64,000 nucleotides of DNA from Sarcomyxa edulis (lineage: Eukaryota > Basidiomycota > Agaricomycetes > Agaricales > Mycenaceae): the NCBI GenBank assembly GCA_009761415.1, contig QUOL01000005.1, positions 1,798,001-1,862,000 of the forward strand, read 5' to 3'. The notes under the pieces were generated by a model, which did no database searches, was not told where the DNA came from, and saw nothing but the letters and a program-made list of their open reading frames with translations. The position numbers were made by a program, and so were the translations under genes. Numbering within the stretch: position 1 is the first letter of the stretch; every line of letters starts with the position of its first letter. Shown piece by piece: positions 43,320 to 55,755 of this stretch.

Positions 43320-45213
43320 TCAAGCCTTGGTGCCAGTGATGGCAGCGACTTCGTACAGATAGGTGCCCAACAACTTGGACTGTTGAGGTAACAATGTCAG
43401 TTGCGATGATAAAAGAGACTCAGAAATAGACAGACCCCTTCGATGAAATTGGAACGATCCATTTTCTCGTTGGTAGAGCTAGAAAAGGGGATAAACATAT
43501 GGTCACAACACATTGAACAACCACTCACTGTGCTCCGTCATCACCTCGCCCCATAGGCAACAACAGCACATTGACACCGAGTGTCTCTGCGAAGGACAAT
43601 GTAACCGGAATCGATCCTCCTTCGCGAGTATAATCCGGAGTTTGCTTGTACACGATCTGGAAAGGAGGAAGCACAAATTCTTAGTCGATAGATCTTTTGT
43701 AGGACGAAAAAGTCTCACCTCGGTAGCCTTCTTCGCTGCTTCGAAGTTCCAGTGTTTCACATCGGCTACCCAGGGCTTACCACCGTGCAAACTCACGATG
43801 TTGAGCTTATTTTTCGTGTTTAATTTCGCAAATTCGGATTGGAGGTGAGCGATGACCAAAGGATCAACCAATTCAGGAGTTTGAGGAGGCACCAGACTAT
43901 TTGTTTCCCCTGAGGTGGACAGAATATGGCAAGGGAAAAGGGAGCTTACCGAATACTGAATTTTCCGGAAACCTTTGCTGGGATAACAGTCTTAGCGCCA
44001 GCACCAGAGAATGCACCTTCTATTCCGTGAATAGAGAGTGACGGTAATCGCATGCGACCCATGAGTACAGTGACTTTGTCATCGGAGAGCGCGATTTTGG
44101 CTCCAGCGGCTTGCTCGATGTCTGCGATAGTATAATCGAGGGATTTGTACATATCTCTGCCATGCGATTGCTTATAATCAACCTAAAGTGTAACGTGGAA
44201 GGAATAGTAGATCGACGTACTTTTCCTCCTCGCTCGCCGCACTGACGAAATCGTCTACACCTGGAACGAGAATGTTTCCATCACTGCCGACTAACTTGCT
44301 GAGGAGAGCGACGAGATCTGTCATAGGTTCGTGCACGGTGCGGCCGAATGCACCAGAATGCAGATCGCTTCCTGGACCTGATACGGTTGCTTTGAAGTAA
44401 GTGATTCCACGAAGTCCGTAGGTCAAAGCCGGAGTACGGGTGTTAAGCCAATAGTTGTCGGACTGTAGAGGGAAATCAGCGTTTGGGAATGAGTGGAAGA
44501 AATCACGACCACTTACGATGCAGACACAGTCGACTCCATCGAACCATCCGCCATTTCCTTTACCCTCTCTCGCGACGAGTTCATCTAATCCCTCGCTACC
44601 GCTCTCTTCCATACCCTCGAAACAGAACTTGAGGTTCACAGGAAGAGGCTTTCCAAGTTCCTTGTGGGCTTGAAGGACATTGAGCCATCCAAGGATGGGA
44701 CCCTTATCATCAGTAGATCCACGCCCATACAATTGGCCAGTTGGACTGATGGTCAGGACCCAAGGGTCGGTCGACCAACCATCCGAGATATCTGCCTAAG
44801 AAACGACGAACTTGAAGATCGATGACATAGACAAATATAATCGGCGTTCACTGACTGGCTGAACATCGAAATGGCCGTAGATCAAGACAGTCTTCTTTGC
44901 GGGGTCATTCCCAATACGACCAAGAATAGCAGGAGGCAATGGTAGGTCCTCGCCATTCATCTCGTGTCTACCGAGATCTACAAGTTTTGTTTCAACGCCG
45001 AGAGATTTAAGCTGAGCATCGAGCCAGTGAGCCATCTTGAAGACATCATCACGGTGAGCTGCGTCTCCAGAAACACTGCGAGGCGATCAGACAGATCAGA
45101 CATGGGTGAGTGTTGGCTCGATACCTTGGAATTGCTACGGCCTCTGATAGTCGTTGGATGAAAGAATCAGCCTTGTCATCGATGAATTTGATGAATTCCG
45201 GAGGAGCAGGCAT
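43320..45213 (-). CDS. DUG1: Cys-Gly/non-specific dipeptidase, M20 family (DUG1/CNDP2)
   Basis: Cytosolic di-zinc or di-manganese peptidase that hydrolyses Cys-Gly and other dipeptides; in yeast Dug1 works in glutathione breakdown. Nine exons: 45213-45125, 45075-44856, 44795-44517, 44462-44221, 44156-43950, 43896-43719, 43656-43529, 43478-43436, 43379-43320; 481 aa, the same length as I recall for yeast Dug1. Metal and catalytic motifs: [29 protein letters not shown], the [13 protein letters not shown] dimer-contact region, and a C-terminal [15 protein letters not shown] with a metal-binding His. The intron at 44220-44157 uses the GGCAG acceptor, the only one giving [18 protein letters not shown]. 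Divergent from the DUF7587 gene, with 332 bp between starts. Confidence 0.95.
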
Positions 45214-45545
45214 GATGGAATCGCAGAAGGAGGATTTGGTCTTTTTTTAGCGCGTGTTTTCTGACTTTTGTAATTCAGGTCGCGACCTATTCTCGAGATT
45301 CATGTTGTTCTGTCCATCCTGAATCCCAGATGCTGACGCTGTATGCTAGATACCCATGTCTGGATAACCCCCCGGGGAAATCAGGTGTAGTCGTGCGGCA
45401 TTGACATCACGGAGACTGCTGCGTTCTGGACATGCATCGACGCTGCCAGACCGATACCACGAGGACTTGACGGCATTCTTGCTTATAAGTCGGAACAAAT
45501 GTCTATCGTCAGGATTCCGAATCACATACAGACGGTATTCGCAGT
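45214..45545. promoter_or_regulatory. Divergent promoter region, DUG1 and DUF7587 gene
   Basis: 332 bp between two divergent start codons. No clear TATA or recognised motif. Shared regulation is inferred from geometry only. Confidence 0.35.
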
Positions 45546-47581
45546 ATGGCAAGCTCAGCAACTTCTTCACCATCCGACGCACTCCCTCAGTACGGATTTG
45601 GACCAGAGCTCGGATTCGATGTACTGGTCCAACATAACCCGTTTATCTTCCGTGTATACACACCCAAGTCTAGTGAGTCCATCGACCACAATCCAGCGCC
45701 TTCCAAGCCGTACTTCGTCGGCCAAAAGTTCGATGAGACATACGCCCTCACCGCAGAACCATTGCCCACGAAACAATGCATCGACGCATCTAGCAGTTAC
45801 GACGATGTAGTCGGGCACATGGATTGGACTAGACGGTCATCTTCCCCGTATATATCGACATCTTTCAGTTTCACCTGGTCCATTTGGGAAGCCCTACGAC
45901 GTTACCATCTGAACTTGAAACACGACGTTGAGATCGCTGTCATTGACGGGCGAGCACTCTCAGAGTGCAGATATGCCGTGACCGCTGTGCAGCTCCTCAG
46001 AAAGTGCAGATCCAAAGAGTGAGGGCCTTGTTCGATTGTAACAGTGAGGAGTTTTGACCTAATTGTTCCAACTGTAGACGACACAGAGACCATTGGAAGT
46101 GGTACAGATTCTCTCAAGAGTCTCAATCAGTCCTCGTTTACGGATCAGTTCCAAGAGACTGCGTCCTCACATCGATCCCACTTCTTTCCATCCTTGACAA
46201 ACTCCCTTCCTACTTCCTTCACAAGGTCAACGAAGACGCTATAATTTTGGCAGATCACCACCTCCCTCTCGGCCGGGTAGCCTGGGACTACATGCACCCA
46301 AAACACTCCTACCATCAGTTCTGCAAAGCGATGTCCCAACGCTTCCTTCTTCTTACTGTCGAAGAACGTCTCCGAGACACCACAGTTGGATCCGTTCGTC
46401 TCGCAATAGCATTCCTCCGGCCATGGTTTAGCAAGACCATCAATTCTCCAGATTTGGAGAGAGCGACGAACACTCTCTGTGAACTGGCAAATGCGATCGC
46501 TGTATGGCCGGGACAGTGGTGGGCTAGGAGCCACACGGAAACGCGAGACCTCATACGTGCTATGGTCATGGTTTTTGGGGAAGAGATCCAATACGAGGAA
46601 AGGCAGAAAGACATGATCTCAAAGGATCTCCAGAACATGACTAGTACACTTGAGAGGGTTATGAGCGAGTATGAAGCACGGATGGAATCTTTGGAAAAGC
46701 CTCAAGATACAGCTCGGTCCTTGGTTTGTCATTCATCGTCTGGAGCAATAGACGATGTCATTCACTTTGAAAGAGACGGAAATAATATAGAAATTTACGA
46801 GTCTGTTTCTTCGGATTCAGAACGTGCTTCATCGCCATATCTAGGTACTCCTCCCCCCGCGGAATCTTCTCATCTACTGGTAGAGCAGGGATCTGCTTTG
46901 CCCATGAGCGAAGAACCGGAGGACTCCCCGACAACACCCCCTGCGTCACTTGTTCAGCACATATTCATATCTAGAACTGTTTCTCCAAACCCTACCTCGT
47001 ACACTCCAAGGGAAGATGTACTACTTCGGCCCTTTCTTCCCATTCCTTCTGTCTCTCTAGCAAACGATCTCTTCGATGACCAGGAAGGGTCAGACATCTG
47101 CGAGCCTGCGCCTTCTTCCTCGAATGAAGACTCTGGCGCACTATCACCGCTATTCCCTGCGGAACTTACTACTGCGCCTCAGTCACCAGTAATTGACACT
47201 TCTGAAGAGGGGTCTGTTTTTTCTCCTTCGAACGAATCCATCACCTCTAAAGTGTTGCCACTGGAACCGGAATACGCCACTCCTCCTCAATCTCCGCTCA
47301 CCGACCCTTCCGACCCTTCCAAGGATGAAGAGACCGACTGTGCTCCTTCTCTATATGCCAAAGGCACAGAAGAAGTGCACAAATCAGACTCTGATAATAG
47401 TATTACAATCCCAGACTCTCCCACTTCCGAAGATGCATGGGAACTGTCAACCACCGACTCGACGGAACCCAGATACGACATGCTGGAGACTGCCTCATAT
47501 CTAGTCACTTGTTTTCTTTTCGGCACATTCGTCACACTCTGTATACTATCTCCGCACCGGCGTACTCTTCACCTCACTTGA
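45546..47581 (+). CDS. DUF7587-domain protein with C-terminal membrane anchor
   Basis: Exons 45546-46018 and 46078-47581, in phase; 658 aa. The domain at about residues 30-260 matches DUF7587 of basidiomycetes: FIFRVYTPKS, YFVGQKFDETYA, VGHMDWTRRSSSPYISTSFS, FTWSIWEALRRYHLNLKHDV, EIAVIDGRAL, then (after the intron) RHRDHWKWYRFSQESQSVLV and VYGSVPRDCVLTSIPLLSIL. The order R-x-T-P, then S-T-S-F-S, resembles ADP-ribosyltransferase-like folds, but that is speculation. A helical middle part follows (about 270-400), then a Ser/Pro/acidic linker with repeated TPPxSP. A hydrophobic segment at the end (YLVTCFLFGTFVTLCILS) is followed by only nine residues (PHRRTLHLT), the layout of a tail-anchored protein. 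Confidence 0.8.
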
Positions 47582-47746
47582 TCTTGGAAAATTTCTCGAC
47601 GGATCCTAATAATGTAGCCACAAAGTCTTCTCATGATCTCATCCACGTCAATTGGAGACGTTGTTTCGTTAGTTGATTGCTTATTATTTATGTAGTTATG
47701 CGATAGCAAATGACAACATGTAAACATAACACTGAGGAAAAATTAC

Positions 47747-49499
47747 TCAATCATCCAGCCTGGGGGCCATGAACCAATGATCCATCGGTGGAGGCTTTCC
47801 CTTGCGTCTCTCGAGTGCCACAGCTGGAATGTGATTCGGGGATCGTTGACACTGGGAAATCCAACAGTCAGGATAAATACACTGAGAGAAAGACGTTGAC
47901 GTACGGTCCAAATCCTGCTCTCGTTATCGCTCTCGATTCTCTGTAGGGACGGGACACAGCCCATGATGTGGCGAATGTTGTCCAAGTTGAGAGCTGCTCG
48001 TGGACCGTGCGTCACGTTGTGCGAGCTCATATCTACGATTGTTTTGAGGCTTGAAGAGCGGGCGAGGCCGCTGGAGAATGAGAGCTATGCATGCAAAAGA
48101 ACGGCTGAGACATCGAAGAGTCAAGCTTGAGATGGAATCGTAGACTTACAACTTCCTTGACAGGGAGCACAAATTGTAGACGCTCTAAATGGGAGCATTT
48201 TCGACAGATGTTGGCGATCGAGTCCCTGGTGATAGGAGAATTCATAAAAGAGATGTCACGAAGAGATGTGGCATGCAAGTCGAGCAGTTGCGTGATGAAC
48301 ACAATATCGACAGGGTTTTGGCGATCTGAGAGTTTGAGAGCGAAAGACGAGAGCGGAGGAGAAGAGGCATCCCGAAGGTGAGTGAGGATCGAGGAGAGGA
48401 GAGGATTGGGGGTTGGAAGGAGGGTATGACGGATATCGATTGCTAAGTGACGGAGGTGGATGAGGGGTGGAGCGGGGACAGGTAGGGCACGATTTGTATC
48501 CTAGACGGAGGGTTAGACATCAGATCAATTCAAAGCTAATCATTCGTACCAAAGTTGTTAAGGATAGATTTTCCAGAAGGGGTGTACGCTCTGTGAGACG
48601 GAGGACCATGGTGTGGTCGATTTTTGGACAACCTATGACATTAAGACCAAGAAGGCCCGGGAGATGTGTGAGGGCATTCTCCAACACTCCCTCATTTAGA
48701 TCGGCGACCATCTACTCCGTATTAGCATGTCGATGACAAGGTTCATAGTTCTACATCTCACTCACAAAGAGCGTCAAGGTCGTAAGAGTGTTTCGTAGAG
48801 ATTGTGTCCATTTAGGAAGGACATCCTAAGCATGTAAATAAGAACGGTCACCGAATGAACTGGAAAAGGGTACAAACCATGACATTCCAAGAAGCAAAGT
48901 TGAGAGCAAGGGATGTAAGTCGAGTATTCATGTTAATGAGTTTTTCGGCTTGATCTGTGGTCAGATTTGCGTGGATACGCAGAGCTCTGAGCCGCGATTT
49001 GTCTTGCAAGGAGGGGATTAACGGAGGTAATGAATTCTCTTCACAGACAAAAGTAGTGAGATTGCTGCATAATCTAATCGCACGAGAGCAATGTCGGAGG
49101 AAGACTGGATGATGGGCATCTTTCAACTTTGGTACGTTACGAATCTCTGAGAATTGTATTCTGGCCTTCAATAATCCTGTCAAAACACGGATGAACTCAC
49201 CTATGTGCCTAACATGTATAGCTAGTTCTGGATTGGCTATTATGGCACTCGAAGCGGCCATGAGCTTACAAAAAGTGCGTCAAAGAGCGTTGAGGCATGG
49301 AGAATAAGATAGAACGAACCGTTGGATACCTCTTCGACTGGCTTAGGCCAAAGACAAGGTTGCAGTATAGCCTAGGAATGACTGCGGCGAAAAAAGATCT
49401 GCTGACAAGAGCCACAGATGCAAGGTCCTTCCCAGAGTCACCAAGGTTGGCGAAGATGAGTTCGAGGACATCTAGATTGAGATTATCAGCAGAAACCAT
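47747..49499 (-). CDS. F-box/LRR-type protein
   Basis: Seven phase-0 exons: 49499-49320, 49264-48878, 48825-48766, 48711-48550, 48500-48150, 48084-47905, 47851-47747; 474 aa. The N-terminal F-box is at residues 5-45 (LNLDVLELIFANLGD, LASVALVSRSFFAAVIPRLY), the part that docks to SKP1 in SCF ubiquitin ligases. It is followed by irregular leucine-rich repeats (ALRIHANLTTDQAEKLINMN, THLPGLLGLNVIGCPKIDHT, LENLSLTTL, LRDISFMNSPITRDSIANIC). The C-terminus RRKGKPPPMDHWF recurs in a large basidiomycete F-box family. The substrate is unknown. It overlaps no neighbour and is convergent with the DUF7587 gene. Confidence 0.88.
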
Positions 49500-50872
49500 T
49501 AGATATCGATGTCGAGGCTTGGTGTCGATGTAGTAGATGATGGTGCAAGTACTACGAGCCTGCTTGTGAATGCGGCGGCGATCGAAGCGCGTCGCTGTTT
49601 CCCGCTCTTCCTTCCCGCCACAATTGGCTACCACCTGAATGGCCAACGCGTACGTTATCTGGCGATATACTTGCCGTCTTTCTGCTCCGTTCACCGACAA
49701 CGAGCGTTGTGGCTCTCTATCTGCAATGGGGTGTACTAGCTGGATCCGGGCTTCTACCGACTTTCGATATGCGAACACACCTATGCATATCAGCCGAGTG
49801 GGCTATACCTGACAGTGCTTGGCTGTACCATGACCGACGGAACGATGTCCCGAATGTGGTCCGGGCTGAGACCCGCACTCATATCGTGATCTATCAAATT
49901 TTCTGAGATACGAAGTCGAATATCTGGATTTCGTATGATACCTTGAGGTATGTGCATCTCCGTTTGCATCTACTCAAATATCGGAGGGTTTATCGAGCAG
50001 CTGTTGTCTGCCTCATGTGAGCAAAATGCTCCTTGCTCACGAATGACAAACTCCTGACATCAGCCTGCTTAAATGTCCCGAGTCGGGATGGATGTATATG
50101 AACTCGGATGCGTACTCTTAGTACATGAAGAGCGCAGCAGGCCTTGGATATTATCTATTGCTGGTATGAAGTCTAGGCGGTCATCAAAACGGAACGTTTG
50201 GCTTTCTGACCGCCAGAAGGTGCAGGCAAACACATGGCACTGCTTTATTGACGACTGCAATTCTTTTCCAGGTACAGATATAAGTACACTGTGACAAGGA
50301 TATACCTTCCAGGCTCGTATAGTCGACTCACTGGCAGTGACAGGGGGTCGAAATACCAGAAGCATGCGGCTTGCGTCGTCCTGTTTGATCATGAAGAAAG
50401 ATTTCACTTATCGTGATTCTGATTGGGAGAGAGTGTACCGATGTACGGAGACTGAGATGTTGGGTAGAAGACGATCGACGTTCGAAAGGATCTCCCGCTG
50501 CACGAATAGCGCAGCATTATGTATACTCCCAGCAGCGACCACAACTAGCCCTGGCTATACGCCGCGAGAGGATTTGCGAGGCTACACTCTGTTGCAGGTG
50601 CCTATGCGGTACATACTAACCCCGTATATCTCACTAACTTGATCCCTACAAAAGTTTGAGGAACCGCATTCCCTGTTCCACGCCAGTCCAATCAGGCGTT
50701 TTTCAATTCCACGAACTCTCTTGCGTGCAGCAGGTCATTTCGAATTTCAGTTCCATCAGGTGGTCTAAACGCAGCAAGTACGAATATCAATTCTACGAAA
50801 CTCTCTTGTGATCGGCGTTATACCTATGCCGATACCCCCTTCAGTTCACTGAGTTCAGTAAGATCTCACATC
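49500..50872. other. Intergenic, nothing recognised
   Basis: About 1.4 kb upstream of the F-box gene. Short open frames on both strands without motifs. Confidence 0.45.
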
Positions 50873-51040
50873 ATGATGACGTTTCGAGCACTTGACGAAT
50901 TGTTCACGCAGATCTTTCGCAAATCATCCACCCCACCCAATGCAGATGGGGCAAGAGAAGACGATCCAAAATGCTACATACGATTCGGAAATCCCACCAA
51001 GTTTGCATTCACTACAACCTCCATCCCGTTAGTATCATGA
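50873..51040 (+). CDS. Possible 55-aa protein
   Basis: Short open frame starting MMTFRALDELFTQIFRKSST and ending TKFAFTTTSIPLVS. Composition is protein-like, but I know no family. A GTATCA donor overlaps the stop region, so it could be the first exon of a longer gene; the downstream frame at 51131-51601 did not join convincingly. Confidence 0.25.
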   Translation: MMTFRALDELFTQIFRKSSTPPNADGAREDDPKCYIRFGNPTKFAFTTTSIPLVS

Positions 51041-51716
51041 TGCTTCTCGAATTATAAGCCATGATTCCGAAAGCTCGCCTTTTCCGTCATCAGATTCGCC
51101 GCCGAATGCTCCGTCGATGGGGCTGCTAAAATGGCCCTGCACCAGTATGGCGGTGGGAGAGGCCTCTCTCCAATCGAGGCCAAGCCATCAAGTGCATTAC
51201 TATTAGCACCGACGTACCTTGCAGAATTGGGAGTCACGGAGGGACGACAGCTATTGCGAGGAGCTAACATGGGATCCTGCGCTGCTAAATGTAGGATTAT
51301 ACGGTACATACTCTTTCAGTCAATAGTCTCACATAGGATGCCCATGCTGCTTCTTGATTTCGTGATTACCCCATACTCACTTAATGCAAGCGGGGCAGGA
51401 GAACACGGCTCGCGATACGCAATATCCGATACGATAGTCTCGTTCTGCATATATAGTTCTGTCCTGCATGTCAATCGATTCAGTCATTCAAATGAGAAAC
51501 TAGAAACTCAGTACGTATGTTCAAGATATGAGTCGGTGCGAAAAATGTCAATACAACACAAGAGTCCTGCACAAGTTCAAGATCAAGTTCGCATCCACTG
51601 ACTCGACTGAATATTTTTACGCCTCCGCTCATCCCTCAAGGCCTCACTGACATCCCATTTCAACCCTTGCCATCCCTTCATCATCAACAATTCCGACTTC
51701 AGCTCCAACCTAGCTA
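51041..51716. other. Intergenic with an unsupported open frame
   Basis: A plus-strand frame at about 51131-51601 is open for 156 codons but has no recognisable domain. It contains a YGGGRGLSPIE stretch vaguely like a patatin nucleotide loop, not enough for a call. Confidence 0.3.
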
Positions 51717-54700
51717 TCAAACCAAATCCATGGAACGATCCGGCTCCTCGGACAGATGGCCCGTCGAACTAGAAACATGACCAGTCGTACTCGTTTTCGT
51801 GTTAGCAGTGCCAGTCCCATTCCTCCGCGGCGGCGGCGGGACAGGCCTCAGTCGAGACGAAGGCATCGTATCAAGCACCGACGAAGTCGTCCTGGACGGA
51901 TCATGGAGGTGAAATTTCACGCCTGCGTTCGCCTTGGCGGCTACAGCAGGATCCAAGGAATTCAAGAACTTGGTATTGTTCTCGTTCACTAGATCCTGCA
52001 CCCGAAAAAAGATAATCAGCACCTCCCATTCGAAGTCGTACCCCAGAATCCAGGATACAAGTGCGAGAGAGAAAGATATAGATATAGACTCACCTCGAAA
52101 TGTTTCGGCCACGAAACCTTCCCGCCCTTCCACTCCGCCTCCTCCTCCTCCTCAAGACACCGGCTATACATCAACATATACGGCCCAGCTCCCAGGTGTA
52201 TACCCGCGTTATCGTTGAGGACCGTTTCTTCTGATACCTATCAAACACACACCACAATCACACATTAGCCACGATATGGGGCAGTGGTATGGTGAGACAT
52301 ACCTCAGTAACCATATAATCAACAATCTTCCACCATACACCCTTCTCATCATCCTTGACGTAGGAATATAGGTGTTTGCGTCCGAAGAGACCGGTGTGCA
52401 TCAGAACGACGCGGAGGTCATACTGTAGATAGAATACTCGGTGTCAGTATTATCAGTCGTACTTATTTTTGAAGGCGTAAATGCCAGATGTGGATGTGAT
52501 TTTGAAGATTTGAGAATTTTTCACTCACCTTGTGTTTCTGAAGCTCCGGACAATCGAACAACGCCGCCTCTTCCTCTTTTATCTTCTCGATACGTTCGTC
52601 AATCGCTACATCCCACACAAAAAACAACCAAAAACCCCAGTCAGTTCAGTTGGTCTCAATCGACATCGTCAAATATAGATAACTCCGATTTCCCTCCACG
52701 AGAAACAGAAATTGAACTCATGAACATACCTCTGACCTCCCTCTCAATCCCCTCCAGCACCCCCCTCAACTTCCCAACCGTCCTATCCAACATCGCATTC
52801 CTTTCCGAATCACCCTTCTTATCACGAGTAGCAATATGTTCGTAGTAGTGCAAGGATGTTCGGAGGTCTTTTAGCGTGTCTTTTTCCTGTTGATGTGATG
52901 GACGATGGTTAGTATTTAATGCTCAGTATGCATGATCCAAAATTCAAGGATCGAATGTCAGGGTTCAATACAACGCGAACGCGAACGTGAACGTGAACGC
53001 AATTATGGGTGTAAACCCGAGCACAAACAACTCACCTCAAACCAAACCAAACCCCTCCTCCTTCCAACCAACCCTTGCACCTCCGCCCTCATCTCCCTTT
53101 CCTTCCCCCTCTTCTTGGCTACCAAGTCGAAGTTCGAACAGAGAAATCGGTCGAGGTGAAGGCTGGGTGGGTATTTGAAGTGAGGGCCGTCGGTGGGGGC
53201 GTTCGGTGGGTTCGGGGGTGGTGGGATTGTGGTCGAGGTGGAATTGTTTGAGGAAGGGTAGGTTGAGGTTGAGGTGTAGTTGGACGAGTAATTGGTGGAA
53301 GAACTGGGGTACGTGGAGGTGGGATAAGTGGAATTGGAGGTGGTGGAAGGCGCAGAAAAGACGCTGAATGTGATGACATCCGAAGGTTCTCTGATCACTT
53401 CGTGTCTGCATTCAACTCCCCCTCCCCCGCCTTGCCCTTGTCCACCGATACCTCCCTGCCCTCCGCCTCCTTGGCCATTAGTACTGGGACTAGCGCTATG
53501 ACTAGTAAGCGACGCAGCAAGACATGAAATCAAATCCGTCTGGATGCTTTTATCGATGGGAACTGCGACGGAGCATAGTTCGGGTTCTCTGCCATACGTA
53601 CTGTCGGAGTTGACGTCAGTACTAGGCTCGGAGGCGGCGTTAATGTTGATGTTGGTATTGCTGCCAGAGGTAGTGTTATCTCCAGGGCCAGTGCTAGCGC
53701 TAGAGCTGAAGTCAGCGGTATTGCTAGAGCCAGAATCAGAGTTGCCAGAGTCATCATTATGAGTCTTGGGATGGGTGTCTAAATCCTCGATTTTACCCGA
53801 TCCCAATGCCGACGTCGGTATCGGTATTGGCGCTGGTATGGATCCTAATATCTCCGGAGGGCCATTGGCGTGTTCCAGGATGGACGTATGCGTGAAGTGG
53901 AATAATCTTGGGCTGTGTGACGAGATGTGATGGTTTAATATTATTGACATTGATATGAGGAGGGAAGAGGAATGCAAATGGGAAGGAGGGATGGAAACCA
54001 CAAACCGTCAACCAGAACCAGAAGAAAGAACGCGAACAAACCGACTGGAAAAAGAAACTCACCGCACCCAACCGCCTGTACCAGCAGGAGCACCCGCTGC
54101 ACTCCCCACACGAGCCCTATGATACCTCTCGATCAACCGCGCTACTCTCTTGAAGAAATCTATATTATGTAGTATCACATCCCATAATTAGTAACAATAA
54201 CATTGTAGCAGTAGAACCAATAGAACAAGAAGGAAAGGAAAAGGAGAAGGAAAAAATCCCTCGTCGGTCAGACCAAACCCAAACCCAAAACCTCGGGAGT
54301 CGTTCAGAAGCATTGGAAAAAAAAAGGGATCAGCACTAGCACTCACCCACCGAAACCTCACCAGGCGACTCAACCGGTGCCCTCCACGGCACAGCTCCCA
54401 ACGCATTCAGCGCTTCGTCACCTACCAGTACGGAGAGGGTGGCTAGGTCCATGTTGACGAATATTTCTAGGAGGGTTAGGAGGGGTCTTTCTTTGTGTTG
54501 GGGTGTGGTGTTGTAGGGGAGGGCAGGGGAAGAGAAGGGGGACGTAGAATATTGGGAGGGGAGGATGGGGGAGGTGAAAAATGATTAGTTTTGGAATAAT
54601 GGAGGTGAAAATTAGTGTTGATGTCGGTGATATATGACGAATACGAATTTTTCATAGTACGTGTCAGTGAACACAGACGAATTGAAGGATCGACGGACGG

Positions 54701-55683
54701 ACGGTACCTTTTGGATCAAGATCACGCTCATCCAGACGAGGAGGGTCGAATTTCGATACGGCTAGGCGGACTTGGGGAATGGCGAATAGGCCTTGGAGGA
54801 CCTAACAGCCTATAGCGTTCATTGGGAGGTACCAATACTAATCAGATGGAGATTCCGCGACTTACCAAGGCAGCATAGGTGATAGTGGGGGACTCCGGAC
54901 GTAGGGCGATTGGGCTTGGAAATGCGTCGGAATCATATGGAATGGATAGACGATAAATAACTAGCAATGGTACTCACCGACCACCCTCCCGGACAGACTC
55001 CTCCACGGGCATCGCATCCGCCTCTTCTGCCGCTGCAAACTCGTTATAACTCGAATGCAAACTAGCTTCGATAGCCCGACTGAGCGTCTGATCGTCTTGT
55101 GACATTCCAACCGGTGTTGTCGATTCGACCTGTATACATACATACATCCATCCACCCAATTCTTCCAATCAGTTAATGCTTCGGACTATAAGCAGGAGAG
55201 CCATACATTCGACGGCACCATAGCCCAATTTGCATTCGGCGCGCGTTCACTAGGTCCAAAATGCGTACCAGTGTCGCGTACGTTTTGATTCATCGAAGCC
55301 TTTATAGCCATAGACAAGTCGTTATCATCTTCGGCAGTAAGATCGATAACACGATGTGTAGGTGTGACATGATGGAGCGTCGTATCAGTGTGCACAGGCC
55401 CAGGGTTCGTCAAAGGAGGCGGAAAGTCGAGGTCGAGGTCGATATCATTGGTGGTGTTGTCCCCTTCTATAAGAGCAGTGGCCGCTTTTTGCAAATCTCC
55501 GTGAAAACGACGGAGGACTTTCCGAGCAGCGTCTGGGTCGAGAGATCCTCCCATCATCGAAGAGAGTAATTCGACATTGGCACGTTCTGATTCATTGGAT
55601 GCAATACGAGGATCGAGTGTAGGTGTGGACCGGGGAACAGGAAGACTCAGTTCGTCGAAATCTGAAGCAACAGGTGGTTGCAT
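51717..55683 (-). CDS. USP25/28-like ubiquitin-hydrolase-family protein, Cys box apparently lost
   Basis: Twelve exons, all in phase: 55683-55207, 55129-54978, 54914-54866, 54801-54708, 54490-54347, 54159-54063, 53912-53036, 52886-52730, 52605-52529, 52422-52303, 52237-52094, 51995-51717; 888 aa. The N-terminus has a UBA-like helix bundle (VELLSSMMGG, ARKVLRRFHGDLQKAATALI) and two ubiquitin-interacting motifs (EDDNDLSMAIKASM; DDQTLSRAIEASL), as in USP25/28. The USP domain starts where GNTCYLNSLLQ is expected but reads SPTITYAALVLQGLFAIPQV, with no cysteine. The C-terminal part keeps LMHTGLFGRKHLYSYVKD, WWKIVDYMVTEVSEETVLND and GAGPYMLMYSRC, the histidine-box region. The 877 nt central exon encodes a disordered Ser/Asn/Thr-rich insert. 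It probably binds ubiquitin but may not cleave it. Confidence 0.82.
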
Positions 55684-55755
55684 GATAAACTGTTACAGTC
55701 AGGTCACACGCATGGTAGTGTCACACAGGATAGTGTCACGTTTATGTAAGCTGTA

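Noticed and set aside
51131..51601. Possible patatin-like fragment (GGGRGLSP)
   Set aside because: The GxGxxG-like stretch is isolated; no GXSXG serine motif or Asp-Gly follows, and splicing to the upstream frame failed.
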